Positions 43,148 to 53,963 are shown, counted from the first letter of the stretch. The stretch: DNA of 64,000 bases from Pseudobdellovibrionaceae bacterium (GCA_019637955.1 JAHBUS010000003.1:248001-312000), one strand, 5' to 3'. Translations and numbers: made by a program. Notes: generated from the letters alone by a model not told the origin.

Positions 43148-44659
43148 ATGAGTGTCCCCTCGAAGGCCGCTGCCGTCGTCACCAGCCCGATCGCCGATGA
43201 AGTGCGCGTTCGCTTTGCCCCATCTCCCACCGGCTACTTGCACGTGGGCGGCGCCCGCACGGCGCTTTACAATTTTTTGTTCGCGCGCCAGCACCAAGGC
43301 AAATTCGTTCTGCGCATCGAAGACACCGATGAGGCGCGTTCGACCGAAGAGTCGCTCAAGATGGTTCTTGAAGATCTGCAGTGGCTCGGTCTGACTTGGG
43401 ATGAAGGACCGGATCCCAAAACGCTCAAGGACATCGGCCCGTACGGTCCGTACCGCCAAAGCCAGCGTCTCGACATTTACAAGAAGTACGCGCAAGAGCT
43501 GATCGATAGCGGCAAGGCGTATCACTGCTTCATGACCGACGCCGAGATCGAAACCCAGCGAAACAGCTTGATGGCGCAAGGAAAACCCCCGCACGTCGAA
43601 AGCCCCTACGCCGATTGGCCGGTCGAAAAAGCGCTCGCTGAAATCAAAAATGGCAAGTCGGGCGTCGTTCGATTTAAAACCAAACACCTTCGCAAGGATT
43701 ACATCTTCTCGGACTTGGTTCGCGGCGAAGTGAAATTTCCCTCCGATATGGTGGGCGACTTCGTCTTGCTGCGCACGGGCGGGATGCCGGTGTACAACTT
43801 CTGCAACGTGGTCGATGACCACTTGATGAAGATCACGCACGTCTTACGAGCCGAGGAGCATCTTCCCAATACGCTCCGTCAGTTGATGATCTACGAAGCT
43901 TTGAATTGGCCCGCGCCTCAGTTTGGTCACTTGTCGCTAATTTTGGATGAGGACCGCAAAAAACTCTCCAAGCGCAAAGGCGCGACGTCGTGCCACGAGT
44001 TCAAGATGGAGGGCTACCTGCCCGAGGCTTTGAACAATTTCGTGGCCCTGCTCGGTTGGTCGCACCCCGAAGGCAAAGAGGTCATGTCGATGCAAGAGAT
44101 GACCGACAAGTTTGGCACCGACCGTTTGAACCCGGCGGGCGCGGTTTTTGATGCCGTCAAACTCAAGTGGATGAACTCGGTTCACCTGCGTGAGCTCTCG
44201 AACCGCCAGATCTTTGAGGAGCTCAAACCCTTCTTGGACCGCTTGAACTTGGAATTGCCGTCGGACCCCGCGTGGCAAGAAAAGAGCGTCGGCGTGTTTA
44301 AGAGCGCGATGGAAACCCTGGTCGATTCGGCCGAGCTGTACCGTCCGCTCTCGGACAAATCGTTCGTCGTCTTGCCCGAGGCCGAAGAGGCTCTGAAGTG
44401 GGACACCACCAAAGCCGTCGTGCAGACTTGGCGCGATCTGATCAGCGCGCACCCGCGCGATGAGTTCACCGAAGAGGAATTTTCGAAAATCCAAGATCAA
44501 GTCAAAGAGAAGACGGGCGCCAAAGGCAAAAATCTGTTCATGCCCGTGCGCGTGGCCGTGATCGGCAAGCCCCACGGCACCGATCTGAAGCTGCTCGTTC
44601 CGCTCATGAAAAAAGCGTCGCTGGTGAAGCGCGCCGATGAGGTCTTGGCAAAGTTATGA
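43148..44659 (+). CDS. gltX: glutamyl-tRNA synthetase
   Basis: A 503-residue class I synthetase. The HIGH-equivalent is PSPTGYLHVGGAR, followed by the catalytic core to about residue 330, with KLSKRKG as the KMSKS loop, and a helical anticodon-binding domain at the C-terminus. Whether it is discriminating, or also charges tRNA-Gln, cannot be told from sequence. GGAGG precedes the ATG. It opens the overlapping run gltX-cysS-uvrB-uvrC. Confidence 0.94.
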   Translation: MSVPSKAAAVVTSPIADEVRVRFAPSPTGYLHVGGARTALYNFLFARQHQGKFVLRIEDTDEARSTEESLKMVLEDLQWLGLTWDEGPDPKTLKDIGPYGPYRQSQRLDIYKKYAQELIDSGKAYHCFMTDAEIETQRNSLMAQGKPPHVESPYADWPVEKALAEIKNGKSGVVRFKTKHLRKDYIFSDLVRGEVKFPSDMVGDFVLLRTGGMPVYNFCNVVDDHLMKITHVLRAEEHLPNTLRQLMIYEALNWPAPQFGHLSLILDEDRKKLSKRKGATSCHEFKMEGYLPEALNNFVALLGWSHPEGKEVMSMQEMTDKFGTDRLNPAGAVFDAVKLKWMNSVHLRELSNRQIFEELKPFLDRLNLELPSDPAWQEKSVGVFKSAMETLVDSAELYRPLSDKSFVVLPEAEEALKWDTTKAVVQTWRDLISAHPRDEFTEEEFSKIQDQVKEKTGAKGKNLFMPVRVAVIGKPHGTDLKLLVPLMKKASLVKRADEVLAKL

Positions 44660-46104
44660 GTCTGGTCGTTTACAACACGCTTTCGCGCACCAAAGAGACT
44701 TTCGCCCCGCACGACCCCAAGCACGTCAAAATGTATCTCTGCGGGCCCACCGTGTACGGGCTTTTGCATGTCGGGAACTTTCGCGGGCCGATTTTTTTTA
44801 ACTTGGTTCGCAACTGGCTCGAGCATCTCGGTTACAAGGTGACCTTCGTGTACAACTACACGGACGTGGACGATAAGATCATCCATCAAGCCAATGTCGA
44901 AGGTGTGTCGTCGGGCGAGCTGGCCGAGCGCTACATCAAAGAATTTCAGGCCGATTACTCGCGGTTGGGACTGCGTCCGCACGATCTCAACCCCAAAGTC
45001 ACCGACACCATGCCCGAGATCATCGCCATGATCGGGGAGCTGGTCGAAAAGCAAAAGGCGTACGCCGTGAAGGGCGACGTCAATTACTCGATCCGCTCGT
45101 TTGCCGATTACGGAAAGCTGTCGAACCGTAAACCTGAAGATTTGATGGCGGGCGTTCGCATCGACCGCGATCACGATAAAAAAGATCCGCTCGATTTCGC
45201 GCTCTGGAAAGGGGCCAAACCTGGCGAGCCCGCCTGGACATCGCCCTGGGGCGAAGGCCGTCCCGGATGGCACATCGAGTGCTCGGCCATGATCCGCAAA
45301 CACCTGGGCGACAAGATCGACATCCATGGCGGCGGACTGGATTTGGTCTTCCCGCACCACGAAAACGAGATCGCGCAGAGCGAGGGCTGCTCGGGCCACG
45401 GGTTCGTGAAGTACTGGATGCACAACAACATGATCAACTTCGGCGGCTCGAAAATGAGCAAGTCGCTTGGCAATATCATGCGCGGCCGCGAGTTCATGGA
45501 CCTGCATGGTGCCGAGGTCTTTAAGTTCATGATGTGCAGCGCTCATTACCGGAGCGTCTTGGATCTTTCGGACGAGGCGGTTGAGAACTCAACCAAGGGT
45601 CTGGCGCGCATTTACTCGGCGATGGCTTTGGCCGAGTCGTTGATCACTTCGGAGGCCAAGCCCGAGCCCGCTTTTGAGAAAATCTGCGGCGACGCCTGGG
45701 TGCAAATCGAAGCCGCGATGAACGACGACTTCGGCACGCCCGAGGCGCTTGCCTGTGTGTACGATGTCATCCGTCAGTACAATGCGGCCGTAAAGCGCGG
45801 GATGAAGGCCAACCCCGCGGTCAGCGGCAAATCTTTGTCGCTCGTCAATTTCATCAAGAAGTTCGGCGCGTTCATGGCCTTGTTTCAGCAGCCGGCAGCG
45901 TCTTTCTTGAAGACGTTGGACGACCGCTTGCTTGCCAAAATGAAATTAGACCCCACAATGGTGCAAGCCCTTGTCATTGAGCGCTCACAGGCGAGAGCTG
46001 CGAAAGATTTCGCGAAATCCGATGAGCTCCGCAAAAAACTGACCGAGATGGGAATCGCGGTCGCGGATCTGCCAGAGGGGTCATTTTGGGAAGTTCAAAA
46101 GTAG
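44656..46104 (+). CDS. cysS: cysteinyl-tRNA synthetase
   Basis: A 482-residue Cys[18 protein letters not shown] contains the HIGH-equivalent and the first zinc cysteine. GWHIECSAM and [12 protein letters not shown] hold the remaining zinc ligands, and SKMSKSLGN is the KMSKS loop. The C-terminal DALR region follows. The ATG overlaps the gltX stop (ATGA). The matching tRNA-Cys gene is about 13 kb away at 59516. Confidence 0.94.
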   Translation: MSLVVYNTLSRTKETFAPHDPKHVKMYLCGPTVYGLLHVGNFRGPIFFNLVRNWLEHLGYKVTFVYNYTDVDDKIIHQANVEGVSSGELAERYIKEFQADYSRLGLRPHDLNPKVTDTMPEIIAMIGELVEKQKAYAVKGDVNYSIRSFADYGKLSNRKPEDLMAGVRIDRDHDKKDPLDFALWKGAKPGEPAWTSPWGEGRPGWHIECSAMIRKHLGDKIDIHGGGLDLVFPHHENEIAQSEGCSGHGFVKYWMHNNMINFGGSKMSKSLGNIMRGREFMDLHGAEVFKFMMCSAHYRSVLDLSDEAVENSTKGLARIYSAMALAESLITSEAKPEPAFEKICGDAWVQIEAAMNDDFGTPEALACVYDVIRQYNAAVKRGMKANPAVSGKSLSLVNFIKKFGAFMALFQQPAASFLKTLDDRLLAKMKLDPTMVQALVIERSQARAAKDFAKSDELRKKLTEMGIAVADLPEGSFWEVQK

Positions 46105-48206
46105 ACGTCGAGAAGCGCCAGGGGCGCACGGGTCAACAGCAAACCAAGAAGAAGTTCCAGCTCACGACCGAGATGAAGCCCTCGGGCGATCAGCCTAAGG
46201 CCATCGAAGAGATGGTGAGCGGATTCGAGGCGGGTTTGAACCATCAGACGTTGTTGGGTGTGACCGGCTCCGGGAAGACCTTCTCGATGGCCAATGTCAT
46301 TCAGCGTATGGGCCAGCCCGCGCTGGTGCTCGCGCCCAACAAAACTCTGGCCGCGCAGCTTTATGCCGAGTTCAAAGAGCTCTTTCCGAAGAATGCGGTC
46401 GAGTACTTCGTTTCTTATTACGACTACTACCAGCCTGAAGCTTACATCCCTTCAACCGACACCTTTATCGAGAAGGACTCGGCCATCAACGAGCAGATCG
46501 ATAAGATGCGCCACTCGGCGACCCGATCGCTTTTTGACCGCAAGGATGTCATCATCGTCTCGTCGGTGTCTTGCATCTACGGTCTCGGAAGCCCCGAGGC
46601 CTATGAGGGCATGATGGTGCACGTGGTGGCAGGGAGCGAGATGAAGCGCGACCACTTGCTGCGCGAGTTCATCCGCATCCAGTACAACCGCAACAACGTC
46701 GACTTTCACCGGGGGACCTTCCGCGTGCGCGGCGACGTCGTCGAAATCTTTCCGGCCTACGAGGATGAGCGCGCGATCCGCATCGAGTTCTTCGGCGATT
46801 TCGTCGAGAAGATCTCGTGGATCGATCCGCTCTTGGGCGAAGTGCTCGAAGAGCTGGATCAAATCGGCATTTACCCCAGCTCCCACTACGTCACCGAAGA
46901 CGACAAAATGAAGCGCGCGATCGGCACGATCCGCGACGAGCTTCGCGAGCGCCTTCAGCAGTTTCAAAAAGAAATGAAGTTTCTGGAGGCGCAGCGGATC
47001 GAGCAGCGCACGCTCTACGACATCGAGATGATGGAGCAGATGGGTTTTTGCTCTGGGATCGAGAACTACTCGCGCCATATGACCGGCCGGGGCGAGGGCG
47101 AAGCGCCGCCCACGCTTTTGGAGTATTTCCCGAAAAACTTCATCACCTTTATCGACGAGTCGCACATCACCGTGCCGCAAATCGGGGCGATGTACCGTGG
47201 GGATCGCATGCGCAAAACCACGCTGGTCGAGCACGGCTTTCGCCTCCCCTCGGCGCTCGACAACCGTCCGCTCAACTTTCAGGAGTTCGAGCAGATGATG
47301 GACAAAGTCGTCTACGTCTCGGCGACGCCGGGTCCTTATGAGCTCAAAAAGTCCGAAGGGATCATCGTCGAGCAGATCATCCGGCCCACCGGGCTGATCG
47401 ATCCGCCGGTCGAAGTGCGTCCGGTCAAACACCAGGTCGACGACATCTTGAAAGAAATCCGTGAGCGCATTCCCAAAAAAGAGCGCACGCTCATCACCAC
47501 GCTCACCAAGCGCAGCGCCGAGGACTTGACCGAGTACTACGAGTCGCTCGGGGTGAAGGTGAAATACCTGCACTCGGACATCGACACGATGGAGCGGGTG
47601 GAGATCATCCGCGATTTGCGTCTGGGCGTTTTTGACGTCTTGGTCGGCATCAACTTGCTGCGTGAGGGTTTGGACATCCCCGAGGTGTCGCTGGTGGCGA
47701 TCACCGACGCCGACAAAGAGGGCTTCTTGCGTTCGGAGCGCTCGCTGATCCAGACGATCGGCCGCGCGGCCCGCAACGTGAACGGCCGGGTGATTCTGTA
47801 CGGTGATACCGTCACGGATTCGATGCGAAAGGCGATGGACGAGACCTCCCGCCGCCGCACGATCCAAGCTGCCTACAACACCGAGCACGGCATCACGCCC
47901 GCGACGGTGAAGAAACGCATCAACGAAGGCCTCGGCGAAATGTTCGACGGCACGGTGCGCACGCCCATTGGCAAAGAACAGTCCGAGTCGCAGGCGCGTC
48001 TTGAGAAGTTCAGTGCCAAGCCTGAGGGGATTCAAAAAGAGATCGACAAACTGCGCACCAAAATGCGCAAGGCGGCCGAGGGCCTGGAGTTCGAAGAGGC
48101 CGCCAAGCTTCGCGATGAGATCAAGCGTTTGCAGATTCTGGATTTGAACATGCATTCGGGTGAGGTCGAGGCCGATTCGGCCAAGATTCAAGACGGAGGC
48201 TCATGA
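46086..48206 (+). CDS. uvrB: excinuclease ABC subunit B
   Basis: A 706-residue UvrB, the DNA damage-verifying helicase of nucleotide excision repair. Walker A GVTGSGKT is near residue 60, the beta-hairpin region starts at [12 protein letters not shown], and the helicase motifs include TFIDESH and the [22 protein letters not shown] region. A UVR domain ([13 protein letters not shown]) at the C-terminus contacts UvrC. The TTG start at 46086 overlaps cysS by 19 bp. Confidence 0.94.
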   Translation: MGSSKVDVEKRQGRTGQQQTKKKFQLTTEMKPSGDQPKAIEEMVSGFEAGLNHQTLLGVTGSGKTFSMANVIQRMGQPALVLAPNKTLAAQLYAEFKELFPKNAVEYFVSYYDYYQPEAYIPSTDTFIEKDSAINEQIDKMRHSATRSLFDRKDVIIVSSVSCIYGLGSPEAYEGMMVHVVAGSEMKRDHLLREFIRIQYNRNNVDFHRGTFRVRGDVVEIFPAYEDERAIRIEFFGDFVEKISWIDPLLGEVLEELDQIGIYPSSHYVTEDDKMKRAIGTIRDELRERLQQFQKEMKFLEAQRIEQRTLYDIEMMEQMGFCSGIENYSRHMTGRGEGEAPPTLLEYFPKNFITFIDESHITVPQIGAMYRGDRMRKTTLVEHGFRLPSALDNRPLNFQEFEQMMDKVVYVSATPGPYELKKSEGIIVEQIIRPTGLIDPPVEVRPVKHQVDDILKEIRERIPKKERTLITTLTKRSAEDLTEYYESLGVKVKYLHSDIDTMERVEIIRDLRLGVFDVLVGINLLREGLDIPEVSLVAITDADKEGFLRSERSLIQTIGRAARNVNGRVILYGDTVTDSMRKAMDETSRRRTIQAAYNTEHGITPATVKKRINEGLGEMFDGTVRTPIGKEQSESQARLEKFSAKPEGIQKEIDKLRTKMRKAAEGLEFEEAAKLRDEIKRLQILDLNMHSGEVEADSAKIQDGGS

Positions 48207-50152
48207 CGAGCGACGCGGACGATTCTTCAGAAAAGCCCGCCAGCGAAGAGTTGGTCAAGGCGCTGACCCGCTTTGAGCAGCTGCGCGAACGCGTCCGTGG
48301 ATACCCCACGCAGCCGGGCATCTATCTGATGAAATCCGCGGCCGACAAGATCATCTATGTCGGCAAAGCCAAGAATTTAAAGAACCGCGTTCGCAGCTAC
48401 TTTTCGGACTCCAGCGATCATTCGCCGAAGACGCGCGTGCTCGTGCGCCACATTCACGAAGTCGACTACATCCTGACCAAAACCGAAGTCGAAGCGTTCT
48501 TGCTCGAGGCGTCGCTGATCAAAAAGCACCGTCCCAAGTACAACATCCGGCTCAAAGACGACAAGTCGTACCCTTACATCAAAATTTCGTGGAAAGACGA
48601 GTACCCGCGTCTTTACCTCGCCCGGAAGGTGAAGAAAGACGGCAGTCTTTACTTTGGCCCTTACACCAGCGGCGGCGCGGTTCACGGGACGATCCGTTTT
48701 TTAAACCGGACATTTCAAATCCGCGACTGCACCGATTCGGTGTTCAAGTCTCGCACGCGCCCTTGCATGACCCACCAGATTGGGCGCTGCACGGCCCCTT
48801 GCGTGAAGCTCATCACCAAAGAGGATTACCGCGCCGATCTTGAAGGAGCGAAGTCGTTCTTGAAGGGGCAGGACAAAAAGGTCATCAAGTCGCTGAAGGA
48901 GCGCATGCTGGAGGCTTCGGGCCAAGAGCGTTTCGAGGTCGCCGCGCGCCTGCGCGATTCGATCGAGTCGATCAAGGCCATCTTGCAAAAACAAGCCGTC
49001 ATCAATTCGGCGAGCGAGGACGATCAAGATGCGGTTGGCTTCTTCGGTGACGACCGCGGCACGCTGATCGAAACCGTGCACGTGCGCCAGGGCCGGGTGC
49101 TCGGCACGCGCGCGCACTACTTCCCGATGCTCGATGCCACCGATCCCAACGAAGATCCGCGCGAGTGGTTGGTGTCGTTCTTGAATCAATACTACGAAGA
49201 CAACATCATTCCGGACCAAGTCTTGCTTCCGCTCGATATCGGTCTTGATATGTCCAAGCTGCTCGAGGCCGTGCTGCAGGAGCGCTCGGGCCGCGAGGTG
49301 AGCGTGCGCTTTGCCACGGGCGAAAAAACGCGCTCGCTCACCGACATGGCGAGCGAAAACGCCAAGTCGCACTTCGAAAAATACGTCAACAAGTCCGAAG
49401 AAAAGCGCCAGGGATTGGAAGAGATCAAGACCAAACTCAGCCTGCCGGCGGCGCCCACGCGCATCGAGTGTTATGACATTTCGACCTTCCAAGGCGCCGA
49501 GACCGTGGCCTCGCAGGTGGTCTTCGAAGACGGGGTTCCGGCCAAAGAGCATTACCGCCGCTACAAGATCAAAACGGTCGAAGGCACCAATGACTTCGCG
49601 TCGATGAAAGAGGTGCTCTCGCGCCGTTTCGCGCACGACGAGTACGACGATCCGGATTTGATCGTGATCGACGGCGGCAAAGGCCAGCTGGGCGTTGCGA
49701 TGAAGGTGCTGGAGGAGCTCGGCCGCACCGAGATTCCGGTGGTGGGTCTCGCGAAGTCGCGCGTTGAGCGCGATTTCGAATCGCAAGAGGTCGCGGCGAG
49801 CGAAGAGCGCTTCTTTCTCCCGGGTCGCGCCAATCCCGTTCTTTTCAAGCCCAACACGGAGGCCTTCCACATCTTGGTGGGCATCCGCGATGAAGCGCAC
49901 CGCTTCGCGATCACGTACCATCGCAAACTGCGTGAGGCGACGTCGCTCGAGAGCGAACTTGACCTCGTGGTGGGTCTCGGCGAAAAACGAAAAAAAGACC
50001 TTTTGCGCAAGTTCCCGAGTGTCGAAGCCATCCGTTCGGCCTCGGCCGATGAGATCGCCGAGATCAAAGGCTTCAACCGCGTTCTGGCGGAACGCATTCT
50101 TTTGCAACTCAACGAGGGTGGAGACGAAGCCCCGGTCGACGCCGAAGCTTAG
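48203..50152 (+). CDS. uvrC: excinuclease ABC subunit C
   Basis: A 649-residue UvrC, the dual-incision nuclease of excision repair. The GIY-YIG domain ([20 protein letters not shown]) makes the 3' cut. A UVR domain near residue 240 ([13 protein letters not shown]) pairs with UvrB, the RNase H-like domain ([11 protein letters not shown]) makes the 5' cut and a helix-hairpin-helix pair ends the protein. The start overlaps the uvrB stop (ATGA). The stop codon overlaps that of the convergent protease gene. Confidence 0.94.
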   Translation: MTSDADDSSEKPASEELVKALTRFEQLRERVRGYPTQPGIYLMKSAADKIIYVGKAKNLKNRVRSYFSDSSDHSPKTRVLVRHIHEVDYILTKTEVEAFLLEASLIKKHRPKYNIRLKDDKSYPYIKISWKDEYPRLYLARKVKKDGSLYFGPYTSGGAVHGTIRFLNRTFQIRDCTDSVFKSRTRPCMTHQIGRCTAPCVKLITKEDYRADLEGAKSFLKGQDKKVIKSLKERMLEASGQERFEVAARLRDSIESIKAILQKQAVINSASEDDQDAVGFFGDDRGTLIETVHVRQGRVLGTRAHYFPMLDATDPNEDPREWLVSFLNQYYEDNIIPDQVLLPLDIGLDMSKLLEAVLQERSGREVSVRFATGEKTRSLTDMASENAKSHFEKYVNKSEEKRQGLEEIKTKLSLPAAPTRIECYDISTFQGAETVASQVVFEDGVPAKEHYRRYKIKTVEGTNDFASMKEVLSRRFAHDEYDDPDLIVIDGGKGQLGVAMKVLEELGRTEIPVVGLAKSRVERDFESQEVAASEERFFLPGRANPVLFKPNTEAFHILVGIRDEAHRFAITYHRKLREATSLESELDLVVGLGEKRKKDLLRKFPSVEAIRSASADEIAEIKGFNRVLAERILLQLNEGGDEAPVDAEA

Positions 50153-51075
50153 CGAGAGCCGCCGATTTCGGCGGGACGGCGGGGCGGGAGCGGCGCGTTT
50201 TGCACGGGAACCGTGGGGATTTCGCCGCGGCCCAAGGATTTGACCAACTCGTCACGCCCTTGCAGGGGCGCGAAGCGGTGATTGACGCCTTGACCTCGGC
50301 AGCGCTCGATCAGTTCTTCGGCTTTGGGGTTTTCGGTTTGAAAAGCGGAGTTCACGGCGTACAGACACACCTTTGCGCCGTCACTGTGATAAAGACCGCC
50401 GCCCGAATCACCCATGCAAATCGAGCCGTCACCCACTTGCGGCCGGCCGTTGATCTCGCCGCTCGGCACGCGTCCGATCATCTTGATGTCGATCGTTCGG
50501 AGCGGGCTCGTCGTCGTCGCGCGGGGATCTTCGTTTGAAATTCCAATCCCGGCGGCGACAAAACGCCCCATCTCGGGTTTGACATCGGCGCCGCAGATGG
50601 GAACGCCGCGGTGGCCGGTGTCTTCGGCCAAATTCAGAATCGAAATGTCGTTGGACAGATTGGGCGTTTTGGCCGCGCGCAGAGTTTCGGGATCAATCGC
50701 CGAGGTGCCGCCGCGCACTTCGACCTGCCGTTTGGTTCCATCGGCCCGCGTGATCTCAACGACGTATTTCGCGGGTCCGCCGCTCTGAACGCGTTGTCCA
50801 GAAAAGCAGTGCGCGGCCGTCGCCACCTGGCCGCCGTTTAAGAGAGTTCCTGAGCAGATGGTTTGCGGCGCGCCGGGGTTGCCGCCCACCATGGGGACGC
50901 GCAGAATCCGCACGGAGGTCAATCGCACCGTCCGGTCGAGCGAAGACGCATTGGGGCCCCGTCCGGGCTCTTGCCCGCCGACGACGACATTGTGAACCAT
51001 GGAAGGCGCTTGAAGCGGGGCGACCGGAGGCAAGGCCTGAGCCATCGGAATGAGAAAAAACAGAATTTGGTGCAT
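50149..51075 (-). CDS. trypsin-like serine protease, secreted
   Basis: A 308-residue S1 protease with a short signal. VVGGQ at 31-35 resembles the activation site. The triad is His89 (TAAHC), Asp143 (NDISILNLA) and Ser224 (GDSGGG). Four other cysteines could form disulfides. The C-terminal 40 residues are Pro/Arg-rich and may anchor or target it. It belongs to a different subgroup from the lipid-anchored protease at 12128. Confidence 0.88.
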   Translation of the reverse strand: MHQILFFLIPMAQALPPVAPLQAPSMVHNVVVGGQEPGRGPNASSLDRTVRLTSVRILRVPMVGGNPGAPQTICSGTLLNGGQVATAAHCFSGQRVQSGGPAKYVVEITRADGTKRQVEVRGGTSAIDPETLRAAKTPNLSNDISILNLAEDTGHRGVPICGADVKPEMGRFVAAGIGISNEDPRATTTSPLRTIDIKMIGRVPSGEINGRPQVGDGSICMGDSGGGLYHSDGAKVCLYAVNSAFQTENPKAEELIERCRGQGVNHRFAPLQGRDELVKSLGRGEIPTVPVQNAPLPPRRPAEIGGSR

Positions 51076-51146
51076 GAGTCCCCAGTGGCTTTATTTTACG
51101 AGAGGCGCTCGCGGGCTCGCAAGGCCAGTCGTTAAGCTTTCTCAAT

Positions 51147-51175
51147 TTGAGATTTCAGGTTCCCGCGATTAGAGT
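51147..51175 (+). promoter_or_regulatory. candidate promoter, possibly leaderless
   Basis: TTGAGA (51147-51152) and TAGAGT (51170-51175) are 17 bases apart. The predicted start, seven bases on, is at or within one base of the ATG at 51182, so the transcript would have little or no leader. The boxes are only moderate matches. Confidence 0.4.
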
Positions 51176-51181
51176 CGGGGA

Positions 51182-51778
51182 ATGGCGAGCCCCCTCACAA
51201 AATCCAAAGCCATCAAAGCGATCGAGAAAAACGGGATGCTCCTGGTGTACCCCGTGAAAAACAAGGCCGAGCCCAAGTCGCTCTGGTCCGAGCTGCTGCC
51301 GCGCAAAGAGATGGTCTGGGACTGGACCGAAGAGGCGGGCAGCGAGGTTGCCGAGATGTGGCGGCTGCGCGAGAATCTCGCGCGCTCGGGCGATGTCGTC
51401 TACGCCAAGTATTTGCAAAACCGCGCGACGTTCTTTTCAAAGTCGCGCTTCATCGACCTTCTGCGCGAAAAAAACGACTTCAAACGGATGCAAGAGATCG
51501 GCGAAGACGCGTACATCCGCGAGACGTTCTCGCGGGACGCGCAAAATCTGCTCGAGGTTTTGATGTCCGATTCGCCCCTCTCAACCAAGCAGATCAAACT
51601 CGCGGCGGACATGCGCGGCAAGTTTTACGAGCGGGCCTACGAAAAGGCGATGAAGGAATTGTGGCAGCGATTGTGGATCGTGGGTTACGGCGAAATTGAC
51701 GACGGCGCGTTTCCATCCCTCGCCGTGGGAGCGACCAAGCTCCTCTTCGAAGACCTCTGGAACGAAGCCAAAAGGTAG
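51182..51778 (+). CDS. hypothetical protein, possibly AlkZ-related
   Basis: A 198-residue cytoplasmic protein with no signal. The segments LWSELLPRKEMVWDWTEEA, VVYAKYLQNRATFFSKSRF and MRGKFYERAYEKAMKELWQR resemble a short protein family related to AlkZ-type DNA glycosylases, but catalytic residues cannot be confirmed by eye. If correct, the role would be in repair or processing of DNA, in keeping with the nearby uvrBC. Treat the family call as tentative. Confidence 0.5.
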   Translation: MASPLTKSKAIKAIEKNGMLLVYPVKNKAEPKSLWSELLPRKEMVWDWTEEAGSEVAEMWRLRENLARSGDVVYAKYLQNRATFFSKSRFIDLLREKNDFKRMQEIGEDAYIRETFSRDAQNLLEVLMSDSPLSTKQIKLAADMRGKFYERAYEKAMKELWQRLWIVGYGEIDDGAFPSLAVGATKLLFEDLWNEAKR

Positions 51779-51791
51779 CAGCTACCTTTCG

Positions 51792-51998
51792 TTATTGTTC
51801 GGTGTGCATTTCGGTGCGGATGTCGACGTCGCACTCGGTGCAGCGGGCTTTTTCGATGAGGCTCATCATGGTGGGGCCGGCGGCCAACTCGAACTCGAGC
51901 TTGGCGTCGCACATCGGGCAGTTGTGCTGGGATTTTTTAAAGGCTTCGTGACGTTCGATATCGGCTTGCGGCTTGATATTGATGCGGAAAATTTCCAT
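51792..51998 (-). CDS. small zinc-ribbon-like protein
   Basis: A 68-residue protein with CPMC and CTEC pairs about 34 residues apart, a typical four-cysteine zinc ribbon. ATG at 51998 has AAAGGGGG close upstream; the longer frame to 52070 lacks a good site. It may be a small nucleic-acid or protein-binding module. No named family recognised. Confidence 0.65.
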   Translation of the reverse strand: MEIFRINIKPQADIERHEAFKKSQHNCPMCDAKLEFELAAGPTMMSLIEKARCTECDVDIRTEMHTEQ

Positions 51999-52112
51999 CT
52001 CATCCCCCTTTAAAATTGGCCTGACCCGACACTCTTCGGTGGCCGGGCGTTTCAACTTGAGACCGGCCATTTCTTTCTGGACCTGAGCCTGAGGGGAGGG
52101 TAATTCCAGGGG

Positions 52113-52556
52113 ATGGGTTGGGATCTGTACTTAAAAGAGGTCTTGGGCGTCTCCGAAATCGTGATGCCCGTGCGTGAAGTCTTCGCGCAGGCGGCGAGCC
52201 ACGAGCTCCAGCAGGAGCGCATCCTCTTTTTAGCGGAGCCCGAAGGCCCAAAGATTTTGGAGCTCGAGATCTTTCAAAAGATGCTCATGGCCATGAAGCT
52301 CGAGTTCGGTGAGTTCGCGGTTTGGGAGCTCCCCGTGGTGGAGCTCTCGACCGAAGAAAAGAACATCCCCAATGAGATCACCGTCGTGAGCTTTTCGCCC
52401 GAGATCTCCGAATTTTTGCAGCAGCAGCGCCCGAAATTGAATCTGATCACGACCCACCATCCGCTGGAGTGCATAAAAAATCCGCAGCTCAAGAAGCCCG
52501 TTTGGGACGCGCTCAAACGTGCGCTCTCCGAGGCTGGACTTTCCGACAGACTCTAA
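52113..52556 (+). CDS. UDG-fold-like protein lacking catalytic motif (HolD/psi-like?)
   Basis: A 147-residue protein. ILFLAEPEGPKILELEIFQK (with MLMAMKLEFGEF) and LITTHHPLECIKNPQLKKPV (with WDALKRAL) match the middle and last blocks of family 4/5 uracil-DNA glycosylases (the HPxxxLxNPxLKxPVW pattern). The N-terminal active-site block GxAPGxxEDxxG and the iron-sulfur cysteines are absent. The DNA polymerase III psi subunit (HolD) has a related fold, so a non-enzymatic role at the replisome is possible. This is inference from pattern only. Confidence 0.55.
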   Translation: MGWDLYLKEVLGVSEIVMPVREVFAQAASHELQQERILFLAEPEGPKILELEIFQKMLMAMKLEFGEFAVWELPVVELSTEEKNIPNEITVVSFSPEISEFLQQQRPKLNLITTHHPLECIKNPQLKKPVWDALKRALSEAGLSDRL

Positions 52557-52652
52557 CGACCTAGCCCTCCGGCGAGCTGATTTCGTCTCAAAATCCTGGT
52601 GACATAAGGTTTACCCGGGCCGCCAAGGCCAAACACGGATGTTGGGGGCGCC

Positions 52653-53903
52653 TTGAAGTTACATTTGGCCGTTGGCCTTTTGCCTGTCGTTGTCTTTGTG
52701 GGAGCCGCTCAGGCCTCGATCCCGAAACCCGTCCTCACCTGGAAACAAGAAATCGAAAAGCCCGTGCGCGTGCGCTTGGCCTCGGCCTTAAACACCGTGC
52801 GCCTGCAGGGCTTTGGCCTTCGCGTGCAAGGCGGGTCGGCCTCGAGCAACCCGATTGCGATGAACCGCATGGGCTCGCTTGAAATCGAGCGGGTCAAAAC
52901 CGAGATGGGCTGGTTCTGGCGCATCAAAAAGAGCGAAGGAAAGATCGAACGTTTCGAGCTGAAAAAAGCCGAGGCCCTGGTGATTGAAGGCGAAGATCTG
53001 CGCAAAGGCACCCAAGACCTGCCGGGTCGCTTGGTGCTCACGAGCAAGATGAAAGGTTTTGATCTGATCGGCGTGCTGCCGATCGAAAATTACCTGGTGG
53101 GCGTGCTCTCGAGCGAGATGCCGCTCGCCTGGCCGCTGGAAGCCTTGAAGTCGCAGGCCGTGGCGGCCCGCTCTTACACGCTCGCGCTCATGCGCGAACG
53201 CCGCCAACTGCACTACGATGTTGAAAGCACGATTTTGGATCAGGTGTTCAATCACGTTTCGCGTAAGCTCGACAACGACAAGATGATCGCCAAAGCCCGC
53301 CGCGCGGTTGAAGAGACCAGCGGGGTCGTGCTGCTCAATCAAAAGAGCCAAGTCGCCAAGGCCTACTACCACGCCGATTGCGGCGGCCGCACGACGGCGG
53401 CCAAGAATGTGTGGGGAACGGGCGAAAAGGGCCCGGTCATCGTCGACTCGTCGTGCCCCGGTCATCCGCGTTCGAAATGGACCCTCAGTCTCACGGTCGA
53501 TGAGATCCGCGCCAAGCTCAGCAAGAAGTTCGATATTCCCGGCGACATCGAGTCGCTGTTCGCCCTGGCGCCTTCGGCTCAGGACCGCGCGGAGCGCCTG
53601 AAGATCCGTTTGGTCGATGGCCGCGAACGCACGGTCAATGCCGATGAGTTCCGGGCCGCTTTGGGCTACTCGGATTTGCGCAGCACCTTCTTCAAAGTGG
53701 AGCGCCAAGGCGATCATTTTGAATTCAAAGGCCAGGGGTGGGGTCATGGGGTGGGGCTTTGTCAGTGGGGCAGCCGGCGCATGGCCGAGACGGGCAGCGG
53801 AGCGTCTGACATTCTCAGACACTATTATCCGCTCTCACCGATCGCGGGTGAAATTAGAAATTCACCACGAGTCGCATCGAGAAGAACAGCAGGACAAGAA
53901 TAA
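52653..53903 (+). CDS. SpoIID/LytB-domain cell-wall hydrolase-like protein
   Basis: A 416-residue secreted protein with the SpoIID/LytB domain, a peptidoglycan lytic transglycosylase in spore formers. Conserved blocks are VLSSEMPLAWPLEALKSQAV with AARSYTLA, YHADCGGRT and GQGWGHGVGLCQWGSRRMA. Many non-sporulating Gram-negatives keep such proteins for wall remodelling. The TTG start at 52653 follows GGGGG. The last 25 residues after HYYP are unlike the family and overlap a possible antisense micro-ORF. Confidence 0.88.
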   Translation: MKLHLAVGLLPVVVFVGAAQASIPKPVLTWKQEIEKPVRVRLASALNTVRLQGFGLRVQGGSASSNPIAMNRMGSLEIERVKTEMGWFWRIKKSEGKIERFELKKAEALVIEGEDLRKGTQDLPGRLVLTSKMKGFDLIGVLPIENYLVGVLSSEMPLAWPLEALKSQAVAARSYTLALMRERRQLHYDVESTILDQVFNHVSRKLDNDKMIAKARRAVEETSGVVLLNQKSQVAKAYYHADCGGRTTAAKNVWGTGEKGPVIVDSSCPGHPRSKWTLSLTVDEIRAKLSKKFDIPGDIESLFALAPSAQDRAERLKIRLVDGRERTVNADEFRAALGYSDLRSTFFKVERQGDHFEFKGQGWGHGVGLCQWGSRRMAETGSGASDILRHYYPLSPIAGEIRNSPRVASRRTAGQE

Positions 53904-53931
53904 CAAGGGCCATATCGGTTCGGATGTGCAT
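53854..53931 (-). CDS. possible 25-aa membrane peptide, antisense to the SpoIID gene end
   Basis: A short frame with ATG at 53931 preceded by AAAAGGG. It encodes one hydrophobic helix (MALVILVLLFFSMRLVVNF) after a few polar residues. Its 3' half runs antisense to the atypical tail of the SpoIID-like gene. There is no family support; it could be chance. Confidence 0.25.
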   Translation of the reverse strand: MHIRTDMALVILVLLFFSMRLVVNF

Positions 53932-53963
53932 GAGACCCTTTTCGGTGAGTAAACCGAAAACGT

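Noticed and set aside
46452-48191. 579-aa minus-strand frame opposite uvrB
   Set aside because: Antisense shadow with no ribosome site or motif; the plus-strand gene is unmistakable.
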